Assembly (NCBI GenBank): GCA_013299045.1
Contig: JAAFJX010000007.1
Coordinates: forward strand, 100,663-164,662
Direction of reading: 5' to 3'
DNA: 64,000 bases
Source: Cytophagales bacterium
GTDB taxonomy: Bacteria; Bacteroidota; Bacteroidia; Cytophagales; Bernardetiaceae
The notes below the pieces were generated by a model. The model saw only the letters and a program-made list of their open reading frames with translations. It did no database searches and had not been told where the DNA came from. The translations under genes and the position numbers were made by a program. Below, piece by piece: positions 54,215 to 63,415 of this stretch (position 1 is its first letter; each line of letters starts with the position of its first letter).

Positions 54215-54694
54215 TTATGGTTTGTCTAACTCAATGCCCACTTCGGCAATGCCAGTAATAGAGGCTGTTTCCGATACTTGTGCTACACTCAATTTGTAGT
54301 TGCCTTTTTCTTCTAGTTTTGCCAACTCAGGCAGTTTGAACTTTAGGTCTGTGGTTTCGCCCATGGCCTCACCAACCACCTTACCGTCTGCTCCACGCAG
54401 CACCACGTTGTGTTCCTGAACAGTTTTTTTGCCAGAAGGCGCGGTAAGCTCTACTTTAACAGGAATGTTGCTAATGCCTATCATAAAAGAGTGGCGGATA
54501 ACCAGATAACCCACATAACTACCAGCCTCTGGGACGGGAATTTCAAAGGTTTTAACATCGCTTTTGGGCCAGAATACATTGGCATCAACCATAAACTGGT
54601 ACTCGTCATACACACGCTTGCTATTGCAGGCGCTCAGACCAAACACAACAATAAAAGCCGCACAGAGAACTGGCAGCAGCATTTTTTTTACCAT
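54215..54694 (-). CDS. gldH: Gliding motility lipoprotein GldH
   Basis: A 159-residue lipoprotein starting MVKKMLLPVLCAAFIVVFGL with lipobox LSAC. The mature start NSKRVYDEYQFMVDANVFWP and the later DVKTFEIPVPEAGSYVGYLV, VIRHSFMIGISNIPVKVE and GIAEVGIELDKP match GldH, needed for gliding and T9SS-linked surface movement in Flavobacterium-type bacteria. Usually gldH stands apart from other gld genes, as here. The ATG at 54694 gives a clean lipoprotein signal. An upstream in-frame Met exists. Confidence 0.8.
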   Translation of the reverse strand: MVKKMLLPVLCAAFIVVFGLSACNSKRVYDEYQFMVDANVFWPKSDVKTFEIPVPEAGSYVGYLVIRHSFMIGISNIPVKVELTAPSGKKTVQEHNVVLRGADGKVVGEAMGETTDLKFKLPELAKLEEKGNYKLSVAQVSETASITGIAEVGIELDKP

Positions 54695-54846
54695 AAACCA
54701 ATTTTTTTTGCTTTGAGAACACGTTAAATACCTGTAAAAGACTTGGCCTACATGATTCACTTTGATTCATTTGAAGTAGGCACAAGACTTATACGCAAAA
54801 GATATTTTTTGAGACGAACTTTGAGTCAATTATATTCTAAAAGATT

Positions 54847-55911
54847 TTATTCTTTGCTTTTCAGGATAATCAGCTCTACGCGCCTATTCTGGCGTTTGCC
54901 GCTTTCGGTGTTGTTGTCGCCTACAGGTTCAGAGCTGCCCTTGCCCTCTGTCGTAATGCGGTTGGTGTCTACACCCTTTGATACAAAATAGGCTTTTACA
55001 GACTCTGCCCGCGTTAGAGAGAGCTTTTTATTGGTGTTCTCATCGCCTGTTTTATCGGTGTGGCCAAGTATTCTAAAAACTGTTTTGCGGGTTCTGAAAA
55101 CTTGCGCGAGGCTATCCAGGTACTTAAAGTTGTTGGTGCTGCTCAGTTCAGAACTGCCTGGTTCAAAGGCTAAACTGTTGATGGTTATGCGGTCTTCTAC
55201 GTCTGGCGAGCCAGTGGAAGGATAAAGCACTACGTCGTCTATGTAGTAATAGCAGCGCGGAAATTTGCTGGCTACTTCCGAGTTCACTTGCGTTTGGGCT
55301 TTATCAAAAAAACAGCCAATATGAAGGTATTGATAGGCAGAGTCTGCCATAAAAGTACCACTTACTTTTTTCCATTCCTTGCCCTCTATGACGCTGCTTT
55401 CATTCACTTGTGGACGGCCTTTGATGGTAGCTTCGTCGTTTTTTTGGCCTGTCCGTGTTTGTATCTGTATGGGTTTCGTGGTGAGTAGGCCGCCAATGTT
55501 GTTCATAACCCCTGTGCTGGCATTAGGCTCGGACACTACCCAAAACTCCAGTGCATAGCTCGTGCCCTTTCTGAGTGGATTCTTGAGTTTTATAGCCAAA
55601 TAATCATAGGCATTGGCTAAAATATAGGCCATATTGTCGCCGCCATGTGGTTTTATGGTATTAATGTTTGCAAAAAAGTAAGTAGGGCATTTGTCCTTGC
55701 CTTTTGTGCTGTAAAGGTCTGGCGAGCTATTGGCGGCGGGTGAGTACCAAGGTTTTACATACTTAAATTCAGAACCGTTTTGGCTCATAATACAAGGCAC
55801 TTGGGTTATTTCTTCAAAACCAGAGTTCGTTATTTCGTTCTGGGCTTTTGCGGTGGTCATTTGCAGCAATACAAAAAAGCAAGCTGCCGCTTTGAGCAAA
55901 TTATTCTGCAT
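54847..55911 (-). CDS. OmpA-family peptidoglycan-anchoring protein
   Basis: A 354-residue exported protein (signal MQNNLLKAAACFFVLLQMTT, cut near AKAQ). The N-terminal two-thirds (about 25-240) is a carbohydrate-binding-like beta-sandwich: GFEEITQVPCIMSQNGSEF, LEFWVVSEPNAS, YYYIDDVVLYPS. The C-terminal OmpA domain (about 245-354) carries FRILGHTDKTGDENTNKKLS, RAESVKAYFVSKGVD and the peptidoglycan-binding region SGKRQNRRVELII. It is probably an outer-membrane protein tied to peptidoglycan. The upstream ATG at 55944 is less likely as a start. Confidence 0.87.
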   Translation of the reverse strand: MQNNLLKAAACFFVLLQMTTAKAQNEITNSGFEEITQVPCIMSQNGSEFKYVKPWYSPAANSSPDLYSTKGKDKCPTYFFANINTIKPHGGDNMAYILANAYDYLAIKLKNPLRKGTSYALEFWVVSEPNASTGVMNNIGGLLTTKPIQIQTRTGQKNDEATIKGRPQVNESSVIEGKEWKKVSGTFMADSAYQYLHIGCFFDKAQTQVNSEVASKFPRCYYYIDDVVLYPSTGSPDVEDRITINSLAFEPGSSELSSTNNFKYLDSLAQVFRTRKTVFRILGHTDKTGDENTNKKLSLTRAESVKAYFVSKGVDTNRITTEGKGSSEPVGDNNTESGKRQNRRVELIILKSKE

Positions 55912-56021
55912 GATTTTGTGTTTGGGTTTTTGATTAGGATTCATTACAAGTCAGTTATGCAATGACTAAGCCAAAGTATAAAATTTAGCCTGTTCTGTGC
56001 GGCCAAAATTCTATTTACACT

Positions 56022-56408
56022 TTAAAGTACCTTTATGGCAGTAGCCTCAATTTCTACAAGGAACTCGGGGGCTATCAGGGCTGCTACACCCAAAAGCGTC
56101 GTTACAGGTGTGATATTGGCAAAAAACTCTCCATGCGCGCGCCCTACGGCCTGCCAGTCTGCAACGTTCGTTAGGTAAATGCGTGTACGCACTACGTCCG
56201 AAAGAGAAAAACCAGCTTCCTGGAGTGCTGCACCTATTTTTTGAAGTATAAAAAACGACTGGGCGTAAGCATCGCCCAAACCGACAAGCTGCCCGCCTGC
56301 ATCAACGGCCACTGTGCCAGCTACTTCAGCTGTGTTATTGACCATCACCACACGAGAATAGGCCATTTTTTCAGCCCATATTGTACCAGCAGGAATAATT
56401 TTTTTCAT
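56022..56408 (-). CDS. ridA: RidA-family reactive-intermediate deaminase
   Basis: A 128-residue trimeric-type RidA/YjgF/UK114 protein. The C-terminal motif DVVRTRIYLTNVADW carries the conserved Arg, and VTTLLGVAALIAPEFLVEIE matches the family's PAR-V-V--L--P--VEIE segment in modified form. RidA members hydrolyse reactive enamines and imines. Members of other RidA subgroups have different activities, so the exact role is uncertain. A TATATTTG box lies 43 bases upstream. Confidence 0.87.
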   Translation of the reverse strand: MKKIIPAGTIWAEKMAYSRVVMVNNTAEVAGTVAVDAGGQLVGLGDAYAQSFFILQKIGAALQEAGFSLSDVVRTRIYLTNVADWQAVGRAHGEFFANITPVTTLLGVAALIAPEFLVEIEATAIKVL

Positions 56409-56450
56409 ATCAAGAACCTTTTATTGCGCTTTTTTAGACAAGACGCAACG

Positions 56451-56458
56451 CAAATATA
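56451..56458 (-). promoter_or_regulatory. Promoter -7 box for the RidA-family gene
   Basis: The minus strand reads TATATTTG (TAnnTTTG) 43 bases before the ATG at 56408. No obvious -33 TTG at the right distance. Confidence 0.5.
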
Positions 56459-56682
56459 GCGAAAGATAGTGCCTAAACAGTATGCAGCCCAAAGACTACT
56501 CAAAAAAAGAGGTTTGGCCGACGATTTGGCCGAGCTTACCGAATAGTGAGGCATTTTAACCGTTTTGGCGCATAAGAATTGCAAAAGAGGGCTAGTTTTT
56601 GTTAATTTTACGACGTGGAACCCAGCTACAAAAGTGCTAGTTCGGCTTCCCAAGAATTTTAGTTTTTAGGATAGGATAGCTG

Positions 56683-56715
56683 AAATATGCCGTTGAATCT
56701 TTTAACGGCATATTT
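56683..56715. other. Perfect 12-bp hairpin in the ridA-purM region
   Basis: AAATATGCCGTT (56683-56694) and AACGGCATATTT (56704-56715) are perfect inverted copies with a nine-base loop. It lies some 230 bases upstream of purM and 275 from ridA, so it ends no recognised gene. It could terminate a small RNA or bind a protein. Confidence 0.55.
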
Positions 56716-56945
56716 ACTCCCAAAATACAAGAAGAATCTATTGGAAAGAAAAATAATGATTGGTGTATAGAGAATGACACCAAGTTATTGAGTTTATAAT
56801 TGAAATTTATGGGATTTATTTGGTTTAATTGTTGAGATTGAAAGAGCCTTTTCTAGTTTAGGATAGGTTCTTTTTTTTTATCAGAAAAAAGCCATTTATT
56901 TTGTGCGTTTTATTTAAGGACTGCGCCACCCAAACAACCAACAAC

Positions 56946-58109
56946 ATGAGCCAGCGTTATGCACAAAGAGGAGTTTCTTCAGCCAAAGAGGACGTTCATA
57001 AAGCCATTTCTGGACTAGACAAGGGTCTTTTCCCAAAGGCTTTTTGTAAAATTGTGCCAGACTATCTCAGCAATGACCCAGACTATGGCTTAGTTATGCA
57101 CGCCGACGGTGCAGGGACAAAATCTTCATTGGCCTATATGTATTGGCGCGAAACAGGCGACCTGAACGTTTGGAAAGGGATTGCTCAAGACGCTGTGGTT
57201 ATGAATACTGACGACCTGCTCTGTGTGGGCGCACTGAATAACATCGTGCTGTCTTCAACCATTGGCCGTAACAAAAAATTAGTGCCTGGCGAAGTTATAA
57301 AGGCCATTATTGAGGGCACAGAAGAAGTTTTGGAAATGCTCCGTTCGCATGGCATAAGCATTTACAGCACGGGCGGCGAAACGGCCGATTTGGGCGATTT
57401 GGTGCGTACTATCGTCGTTGATAGCACCGTTACCACCCGCATCAAACGCTCTGAAGTCATTGACAATTCAAGCATTACAGCGGGCGATGTCATTGTAGGT
57501 TTGGCTTCTTTTGGCCAAGCCACTTACGAAACCCAATACAATGGTGGCATGGGCAGCAATGGCCTCACCTCGGCGCGCCACGACGTGCTGAACAAAACTT
57601 TAGCAGCAAAATATCCTGAAAGTTATGACCCACAAACACCTGAAGAACTCGTTTATTCTGGTAGTCAGATACTCACAGCAGCAGTCGCGGGCACGCCCTT
57701 GAACGTAGGCCAACTCATACTCTCGCCCACGCGCACCTACGCCCCCCTGATGAAGGCCGTTTTGGGAGCGATGAAGCCGCATATCCACGGCTTGGTGCAT
57801 TGTTCGGGAGGAGGACAGACAAAAATTTTGCACTTTGTGGATAACTTGCACATTATCAAAGACAATCTTTTCGCCTTGCCCCCACTTTTTGACTTGATTC
57901 AGCGCGAAAGCCAAACGAGTTGGCAAGAAATGTATGCAGTTTTTAATATGGGACACCGACTAGAGGTTTATTTACCTAAGGAAAAAGCTGCTGAATTGAT
58001 TGCCATTTCCGAAAGTTTTGGCATAGCCGCCCAAATCATAGGCCGAGTAGAAGCCGCGCCGACTAAAAAACTGACCATACAAAGCCCCAACGGCTTTTTT
58101 GTGTATTAA
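56946..58109 (+). CDS. purM: Phosphoribosylformylglycinamidine cyclo-ligase (AIR synthase)
   Basis: A 387-residue enzyme of purine synthesis, converting FGAM to AIR with ATP. It is the longer Bacteroidota form. Landmarks are YAQRGVSSAKEDVHKAISGL, the active-site region HADGAGTKSSLAYMYW, TDDLLCVGALNNIVLSSTIG, STGGETADLGDLVRTIV and HCSGGGQTKILHF. The ATG at 56946 fits the family start; the longer frame adds a poorly conserved prefix. Its TAA overlaps the ATG of the next gene by one base, suggesting coupled translation. Confidence 0.93.
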   Translation: MSQRYAQRGVSSAKEDVHKAISGLDKGLFPKAFCKIVPDYLSNDPDYGLVMHADGAGTKSSLAYMYWRETGDLNVWKGIAQDAVVMNTDDLLCVGALNNIVLSSTIGRNKKLVPGEVIKAIIEGTEEVLEMLRSHGISIYSTGGETADLGDLVRTIVVDSTVTTRIKRSEVIDNSSITAGDVIVGLASFGQATYETQYNGGMGSNGLTSARHDVLNKTLAAKYPESYDPQTPEELVYSGSQILTAAVAGTPLNVGQLILSPTRTYAPLMKAVLGAMKPHIHGLVHCSGGGQTKILHFVDNLHIIKDNLFALPPLFDLIQRESQTSWQEMYAVFNMGHRLEVYLPKEKAAELIAISESFGIAAQIIGRVEAAPTKKLTIQSPNGFFVY

Positions 58110-59641
58110 TGTTAGCAGCAGACGACTATTCACTCAAATTCAAGTGGCCTTTAAGGGCATTTGGGCTTTTGGTGCTATGCCTTCAGTTTTTCAGCTTGCC
58201 CTATCAGCCTCTGCCTTGGTTTGATGAAGTTTTTTTTGCCTCTTTGGGGGACAATTTTTGGCGAAATGGGCTTTTTAATGTGCCTGTAACGGTTATGCAA
58301 ACCCCCGTCCCGCTTTATGGCTGGGTTTATCCGCTTGTCCTGGGTGCTTTTCAGGAACTGTTTGGCCATAGCGCCTTGGCGGTGCGTGTTTTTACCTTTG
58401 CTTGTGGGCTAATTTTTTTATTGGTGTTCTATCATTTTTTTAGAAAAAAGCCTTTTAGCATTCTATTTGTACTTCTGCTGGCCAGCGACCCCTTTTTTTC
58501 CCTGAGTTGGCACGAGGGGCGTATGGATATTGTGGCTTTGTTATTCTGTTTTGGCTGTTTAGTGCTCATTATTTATTATTTACAGACGCAATCTGAAGCA
58601 TTTTATTGGCGTATTTTGTATGGGCTGGGTAGTGCTTTTTTGGGGGCTTTGGCCCTTCAAACCACACCGCGTTCGGCTTTCTTGCTGCTGGGGTTCGGCT
58701 TTTGTTTTTTGTATAGCTTTCCTAAAAACCTCATGGCGGGTTTGTTTTGGTTCTTGCTGCTGTCAATGTTTTACAGTTTGTGGCTCTTTTTTTACTTCAA
58801 AAGTTTCGGTCATTTCTGGAATTATTACACAGATTCCACGGCTATTATGCAGCAAGGCAGTTCTTATCTCACTTGGTTTGTGGGCGGAGAGTTCTATGTG
58901 CCCAAGCAAGAATATCTGCTTGTAAGCCTGGTTATTTTGTTGGCCTGCTTATGCCTTTGGTGGAATAAAAAGTGTGTTTTTATGGCACTAAGGCAGTTTC
59001 ATCTATCGTTAGAGGTTGTCATCTCTTTGAGTTTTGTGCTGAATCTATTGCTTTTTTATGTTTTGGTAAAGGACTACGGCCCTTATTCGGTTTTTGTGCT
59101 GCCATTTTGGTATGCACTCCTGGCTTTTTTGATGCAAAAATTGAATTTTTTATCTCAAAAACTAGAACAACGTTTGCGATGGGGCATTTTTGCGGCGCTT
59201 TTTTTACACAATGTAGGTGTATTGGGCCTTAAAACCTTGCAGTTGGCAGCAAGCTGGGAGCTTCGGCAGCCAGATGTAGCTCAAAATTGGTTAAAAAAGC
59301 ATATTCCAAAATCTAGCCGCGTGGTGGGCTGTCCGCTTTTCTATTATGCGGCTCGGCAAAATGCGCACCAGTATCAGCTTTGCACCTATTACCAAACCAA
59401 ACCCGAACGCCTCAAATACCAACTCAATCAATTTAACTTTGACTATTTGATAATTTCAGACCACACTGCTCTTTATCAGGCCGATGTAGCACAATTTTAT
59501 TTGAACAACAGCCCCCTGGAAAAAGTAAGCCGTTTGGAATTAAAGCCAGTAGCTGGCTCAGATTGGCTGTTAAAGCACATTCCGCTGAGCAAAACCGAAA
59601 ATAATGGTTACAATGCCACGCTCTATCGCCGAGTGAGGTAG
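58109..59641 (+). CDS. Membrane glycosyltransferase, GT39/ArnT-like
   Basis: A 510-residue polytopic enzyme with about 11 hydrophobic helices and a C-terminal soluble part (about 395-510). The first outer loop carries the acidic catalytic-type motif LPWFDEVFFASLGDNF (about 34-49). A second acidic motif, SWHEGRMDIVALLF, lies at about 132-145. This layout fits the PMT_2/GT39-GT83 superfamily, which moves sugars or aminoarabinose from lipid carriers. The substrate is unknown. It is coupled to purM by a one-base overlap, which is unlikely to reflect a shared pathway. Confidence 0.8.
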   Translation: MLAADDYSLKFKWPLRAFGLLVLCLQFFSLPYQPLPWFDEVFFASLGDNFWRNGLFNVPVTVMQTPVPLYGWVYPLVLGAFQELFGHSALAVRVFTFACGLIFLLVFYHFFRKKPFSILFVLLLASDPFFSLSWHEGRMDIVALLFCFGCLVLIIYYLQTQSEAFYWRILYGLGSAFLGALALQTTPRSAFLLLGFGFCFLYSFPKNLMAGLFWFLLLSMFYSLWLFFYFKSFGHFWNYYTDSTAIMQQGSSYLTWFVGGEFYVPKQEYLLVSLVILLACLCLWWNKKCVFMALRQFHLSLEVVISLSFVLNLLLFYVLVKDYGPYSVFVLPFWYALLAFLMQKLNFLSQKLEQRLRWGIFAALFLHNVGVLGLKTLQLAASWELRQPDVAQNWLKKHIPKSSRVVGCPLFYYAARQNAHQYQLCTYYQTKPERLKYQLNQFNFDYLIISDHTALYQADVAQFYLNNSPLEKVSRLELKPVAGSDWLLKHIPLSKTENNGYNATLYRRVR

Positions 59642-59674
59642 CTACAACAAATATTTTTTGTACTTATTGTAGCT
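59640..59674. terminator. Weak hairpin between convergent genes
   Basis: AGCTACAA (59640-59647) and TTGTAGCT (59667-59674) form an eight-pair stem between the convergent GT39-like and PKD genes. It has no strong T-run, so it is a weak bidirectional candidate. Confidence 0.4.
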
Positions 59675-59694
59675 GTTCTCAGGCGTTTCTATCC

Positions 59695-60930
59695 TTAGTC
59701 ATACTCCAAATAAAAAGTGGCTTCTCGTCCCCCGCTTGTTACGCGCATGGTTCTGGGGTAGCCTTCGCTAATAATGCGGGAGGTACTGAGTTCAAAATCT
59801 TCTAACAAATCGTCCTGGTTGCGGAGGTCTGCATCATAAAATTCTACTTCAATTTTGTTGCGTGGAATCTGCATTTCTGTATTGCCAGAGCGAATGTCGC
59901 TAGGAAAGTGAAAACTATACGGAAAGCGCGTAACACCATTCATAACGCGGGTTTCGCAAACTTGAAAAGAACCGTCGTAAATCTTTGCATAGAGTTCAAA
60001 ACCCACTTGGCCGTCGTCCACGGTATCAGGCAACTGGAAGGTAGAAAGGTCGGCCTCTATTCGGCTGATAAATAAACGCTGTGGCGCACGTTTGATAGAC
60101 ACCACTTGCTGCGTCATGTTGGTATCCGTTTTATGAATAGCATAGAGCCTAACCAAATAATCGCCAGCTTCTCTGTAAACATAGCTAGGCTGATAGGCAA
60201 AAGAACGGTCGCCGTTACCAAAATCCCAGATATAAGTGCTGGCATAAGTAGAGCGGTTTTCAAACCGTATGGTGGCTGGTGCGCGGTAATTGTCTTTGTC
60301 TGCCCTTACCACAAAACCCGCTCTGGGCTTTGGAGGAGCTGTTACGTTGATAAACTGCTCTGAAACGGCGGTATCCTTGCTGCCACAAATGGCGGTGAGT
60401 TTCACTTTGTAGCGGCCAGGCGTTGTGTAAGTATAGCATGGATTCTTTTCGGTAGAAATTTGGCCGTCGCCGAAATCCCAGCGGAAAACACTGGCGTATT
60501 TGGACTCATTGGCAAAACAAATCTTTGAAAAATCTGCAAAAATGCCACCTGTAGGTGCAGAATAAGTGAACCTAGACGTGAGCGTAAGGCCGTCAGTATT
60601 GAGAGGCAGCGCAATAATGAGAGAGTCCACACCTGGATTGAAAACCGTGAGTTTGACATTAAAAATTCCCTTGGTTTTGTATTGGTGTATGGGCGTGGCC
60701 AAAGTAGAAGTGGTTTTGTCGCCAAAGTCCCAGAGGTAGCGCGTTTCGGGAGTGGCCTCAGAGACTATGGCCGTAAACAAGACCTCGTAAGGCGCACGGC
60801 AACTCAAAAACTCTGTGTTGATTTCTCTGATGTAAAGTTCGGGGTCTTTTTCTTTGCGGCAGGCCGAGAGCAAATAAACCATGCTCAAAAGTCCAAAAAA
60901 TAGTCTGTTCAGGAGGTAAACGTTTTTCAT
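59695..60930 (-). CDS. PKD-domain lipoprotein
   Basis: A 411-residue lipoprotein starting MKNVYLLNRLFFGLLSMVYL with lipobox LLSAC. It carries three PKD-type Ig-like domains: TRYLWDFGDKTTSTLATPI, VFRWDFGDGQISTEKNPCY and TYIWDFGNGDRSFAYQPSYV, each with the WDFG-G motif and ending in a Y...G-Y-V-L strand. A C-terminal beta domain follows (about 290-411). Such proteins are surface adhesins or polysaccharide-binding proteins in Bacteroidota. The frame extends to 61056, but the lipoprotein start at 60930 is clearly right. Confidence 0.87.
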   Translation of the reverse strand: MKNVYLLNRLFFGLLSMVYLLSACRKEKDPELYIREINTEFLSCRAPYEVLFTAIVSEATPETRYLWDFGDKTTSTLATPIHQYKTKGIFNVKLTVFNPGVDSLIIALPLNTDGLTLTSRFTYSAPTGGIFADFSKICFANESKYASVFRWDFGDGQISTEKNPCYTYTTPGRYKVKLTAICGSKDTAVSEQFINVTAPPKPRAGFVVRADKDNYRAPATIRFENRSTYASTYIWDFGNGDRSFAYQPSYVYREAGDYLVRLYAIHKTDTNMTQQVVSIKRAPQRLFISRIEADLSTFQLPDTVDDGQVGFELYAKIYDGSFQVCETRVMNGVTRFPYSFHFPSDIRSGNTEMQIPRNKIEVEFYDADLRNQDDLLEDFELSTSRIISEGYPRTMRVTSGGREATFYLEYD

Positions 60931-61115
60931 AAAAATAATGCGTTTAGAATTTGGGTTACATTTAGTACCAAGATGCAGCTCCTTGCTCGAGCGTTGCGTA
61001 ATAAATCTTAATAGAATCCTAATGAAATGTAAAAATAGAACGAATAGTTGGGGCACTGTCTTTCCGTCTGATTTTCTTTATGAACGGTCATGCTTTTGGG
61101 TTCTCATAAACACAC

Positions 61116-61160
61116 AAAAAATGCTCTGCGACCACCTATTTGAGCCACAGAGCATTTTTT
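61116..61160. terminator. Terminator downstream of pspA
   Basis: ATGCTCTG (61121-61128) pairs with CAGAGCAT (61148-61155), with A-run and T-run flanks on the two sides, so it can act on both strands. It lies 22 bases after the pspA stop. Confidence 0.75.
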
Positions 61161-61181
61161 TTTTGAGCTAAAAGTAAAGGC

Positions 61182-61937
61182 TTAAATGCCACCATTATTG
61201 AGTAAGTTCGGATTTTGTCCACCAGCGTTACCGCCGCCAGTGCCCAAAAGGCCGAGCTTGGATTTAAGTTCTAACAAAGCTGAGGCATCAGGTGTAGACG
61301 ACAATACTTTGTTCACTTCGTCGTCCACACTCTTGGTTTCGTTATTAATTTCGCTATAGGATTCTGCCAAGGCTTCATCTTGCGCCACTTTTTCTTTCAT
61401 GCGCTCGAGCATGGCCACAGTGCTGCTAGAATCAATTTGCGAGAGTTGCTTATTGATTTTCTTGGTAGCAGCGCTCACCTTAGCACGTGCTTTGAGGGTT
61501 CTGGCTTCGTTCTCGTAAGCGCTAATTTTGGATTTGAGCGTTTGAATGGCTTGACTCATTTTTGCTACGCTCTCTTCGTGCTTAATCACCTCCTGGCCCA
61601 GATAATTGGCTTGGTTGTCCGATTCCTGCTTTTTGCGGAGCATTTCGGAAGCCAAGCGGTCTGCTTCGCTTTGGGCGAGCTGGCCAGCAGCAGCTCTTTG
61701 CAAAAGCATGACTGCTTTTTGCTCAGAGTCGCGAGACTGTTGCACGGCGTTGGCTTGGTCTCTTTTGGCTCTAATGGCCAATGCTTTGAGTTCGGCCAGT
61801 CCTTGCAAACTTTTGTTAAGGTCTTCTTTCAAGTCCCTTATGCCTTGCTCGGTCATCTTGATAGGGTCTTCGAGCTTGTCAAGCGCATCATTAGCTTCAG
61901 CCACACCAAGGTTAAATAATCTTTTTAGAAAGTTCAT
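61182..61937 (-). CDS. pspA: PspA/IM30-family membrane-stress protein
   Basis: A 251-residue, almost fully helical protein. The N-terminus MNFLKRLFNLGVAEANDALD followed by KLEDPIKMTEQGIRDLKEDL is the PspA/Vipp1 signature. Long coiled coils run to about residue 200 (for example YENEARTLKARAKVSAATKK), then a Gly/Asn-rich tail (GTGGGNAGGQNPNLLNNGG). PspA/IM30 proteins form ESCRT-III-like rods that protect the inner membrane. It is the last gene of a three-gene minus-strand cluster, separated by 197 bases from the next. Confidence 0.9.
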   Translation of the reverse strand: MNFLKRLFNLGVAEANDALDKLEDPIKMTEQGIRDLKEDLNKSLQGLAELKALAIRAKRDQANAVQQSRDSEQKAVMLLQRAAAGQLAQSEADRLASEMLRKKQESDNQANYLGQEVIKHEESVAKMSQAIQTLKSKISAYENEARTLKARAKVSAATKKINKQLSQIDSSSTVAMLERMKEKVAQDEALAESYSEINNETKSVDDEVNKVLSSTPDASALLELKSKLGLLGTGGGNAGGQNPNLLNNGGI

Positions 61938-62134
61938 GTTTTTTGTGCTTTGATGGATAAACCAAATTTTTGATGATAGATTTGAAGAAACCGATTGCTT
62001 GCAATTTAACTTGAAGATTCAGAACGCACCTAGCTTAGTGCCATGACAATCAAACGAAACAAGGTAGCTGCAAGTTACAACTTTTGATGGATTGTCTTCA
62101 AATTTTTAAGACTTTTTGTGTTACAAAACAAATT

Positions 62135-62575
62135 TTAAATTTTGTTAAGGCGCAGCAGTTCGCTTGATACCTCAGCCAAAATGACCTTCAAAGAGTTTAT
62201 AGATGCCTCTAGTTCGTTCAAATCCAAATTTTCTAACTGGAGTGTGTCGCGGAATAGTACCTTTTGGCCGCTCTCGTCTAGCACAAAAGCTCCATGAATG
62301 ATTTGTCGGTTTTTTTGCAAAAGCATTTTGAAGGTATCGGCTGTTTGTGCGCCTGCTGGCAGCACAATAATAAACTGCTCTATGATGAGAATAGGGTCGG
62401 CGCAGTCTATGAGCAAATTTTTGATGCCCTCTTCTTCGTTGTTGATAACGAAGAGCATTTCGGCAGCATCTTCGTGGCTAATATCGTAGCCAAGTTCCAA
62501 AAGAAATGTTTTAACGACCTGAAAGTGGTTTTTCATAAGATGGGTTTGTTGTCTAACTAATTGTATAGATTCCAT
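62135..62575 (-). CDS. YbjN/Tir-chaperone-fold small protein
   Basis: A 146-residue acidic protein. It starts MESIQLVRQQTHLMKNHFQV, followed by FLLELGYDISHEDAAEMLFV, ADPILIIEQFIIVLPAGAQT and NRQIIHGAFVLDESGQKVLF. The length and alpha/beta pattern fit the YbjN or type III chaperone-like (CesT/Tir) fold. In Bacteroidota a protein of this kind commonly accompanies a PspA homologue, which supports a role in membrane-stress handling. The link is inferred from position only. Confidence 0.65.
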   Translation of the reverse strand: MESIQLVRQQTHLMKNHFQVVKTFLLELGYDISHEDAAEMLFVINNEEEGIKNLLIDCADPILIIEQFIIVLPAGAQTADTFKMLLQKNRQIIHGAFVLDESGQKVLFRDTLQLENLDLNELEASINSLKVILAEVSSELLRLNKI

Positions 62576-62602
62576 GAGGTTTCCGAGTGTTGGTCAGAGT
62601 TT

Positions 62603-63031
62603 TTAATAATAACTGCGTTGGTCGTAGAGCCTCTGCATAGCAGCAGGGAGCTGATAAACCACCGCACCATTGTTGGTGGTGCCAATTTCTACAACACCTT
62701 TGGCTTGAAGATTGTTCATGTGTTCTTCTATGAGGTCCACAGGCATACCCGTCATGCGTGCTACTTGGGCTATGGTTACATACTCCCCGTGCACACTCAT
62801 AACTTCCAGCAACTGTTGTTCTACAGAATGCTTGATGCGCTCTTTATAACGTTTGCGGGTGTGCCAAACACCGAAAGAGCCGCCCGTCATAAAGGGAATA
62901 CCCGCTATGAAAACCGGAACAAATTCAAAGTCGGCTATACCGGCCACTGTGGCTGCAATCCCCCCAAAAGTAAGTGCGCCAAAAAAGGCTGTTTTGACTT
63001 TTTCGCGCAAGGTCATTTTACGCTTTACCAT
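62603..63031 (-). CDS. Membrane protein with winged-helix-like C-terminus, PspA cluster
   Basis: A 142-residue protein. Two hydrophobic segments near the N-terminus (FFGALTFGGIAATVAGIADF and FVPVFIAGIPFMTGGSFGVW, about 15-55) are followed by a basic linker (HTRKRYKERIKHS). A helix-turn-helix-like C-terminal region follows (about 80-125: YVTIAQVARMTGMPVDLIEE, HMNNLQAKGVVE). This reads like a membrane-bound winged-helix module. It may be a regulator or scaffold of the pspA cluster downstream; no family is recognised. It lies 27 bases upstream of the YbjN-like gene. Confidence 0.6.
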   Translation of the reverse strand: MVKRKMTLREKVKTAFFGALTFGGIAATVAGIADFEFVPVFIAGIPFMTGGSFGVWHTRKRYKERIKHSVEQQLLEVMSVHGEYVTIAQVARMTGMPVDLIEEHMNNLQAKGVVEIGTTNNGAVVYQLPAAMQRLYDQRSYY

Positions 63032-63394
63032 AAAAAATTACTTATTATCAGGTGTTTGAGATATTTTTTTGAATAAGCTAGTGAAGTAGGGGCCAGGATA
63101 ACAAAGGCGCAATAAACGCTTTTTGTACGAATTTTCTTAGCATAAGGTTTTAATTTTTGTGCAAATTTATTGGCTAGCTCTGAATTATAGCGCGCTTTCA
63201 GTGAGGAAACCCAAAAAACCTCACAAAGTTTTGAGGCTCTGTAAGGGGTGTTTTTATCAAACAACTAGAACGTTCTTATTCTACAGCCAAGCGGATAAGT
63301 CTGTTTGTTCGCAGTTGTGTATATGCACCATGTAGACACCAGTATTCTATTTTTAAATGCCAACACTTTCTTGGAATATTTACAATTAATCTCC

Positions 63395-63414
63395 CCTTAA
63401 AAACAAGCTCTTAA
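63395..63414. repeat. 20-base fragment identical to the edge of repeat copy B
   Basis: CCTTAAAAACAAGCTCTTAA is identical to 52831-52850, which spans the left edge of copy B. Immediately after it family 2 copy 3 begins. It may be the remaining end of a family 1 copy into which the family 2 element jumped. Confidence 0.5.
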
Positions 63415-63415
63415 C

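Larger units (their letters stand above)
56409..56945. other. Intergenic region ridA-purM
   Basis: About 540 bases between divergent genes. It contains the ridA promoter box, a perfect 12-bp hairpin at 56683-56715 and AT-rich sequence before purM. Short frames here look random. No RNA gene is recognised. Confidence 0.55.

Noticed and set aside
56405..56653. 82-codon minus-strand frame upstream of ridA
   Set aside because: Overlaps the ridA promoter box, and its composition is unlike its neighbours. Probably chance.
63025..63264. 79-codon minus-strand frame upstream of the PspA cluster
   Set aside because: Overlaps the next start codon, has no signal or domain, and lies in AT-rich sequence.
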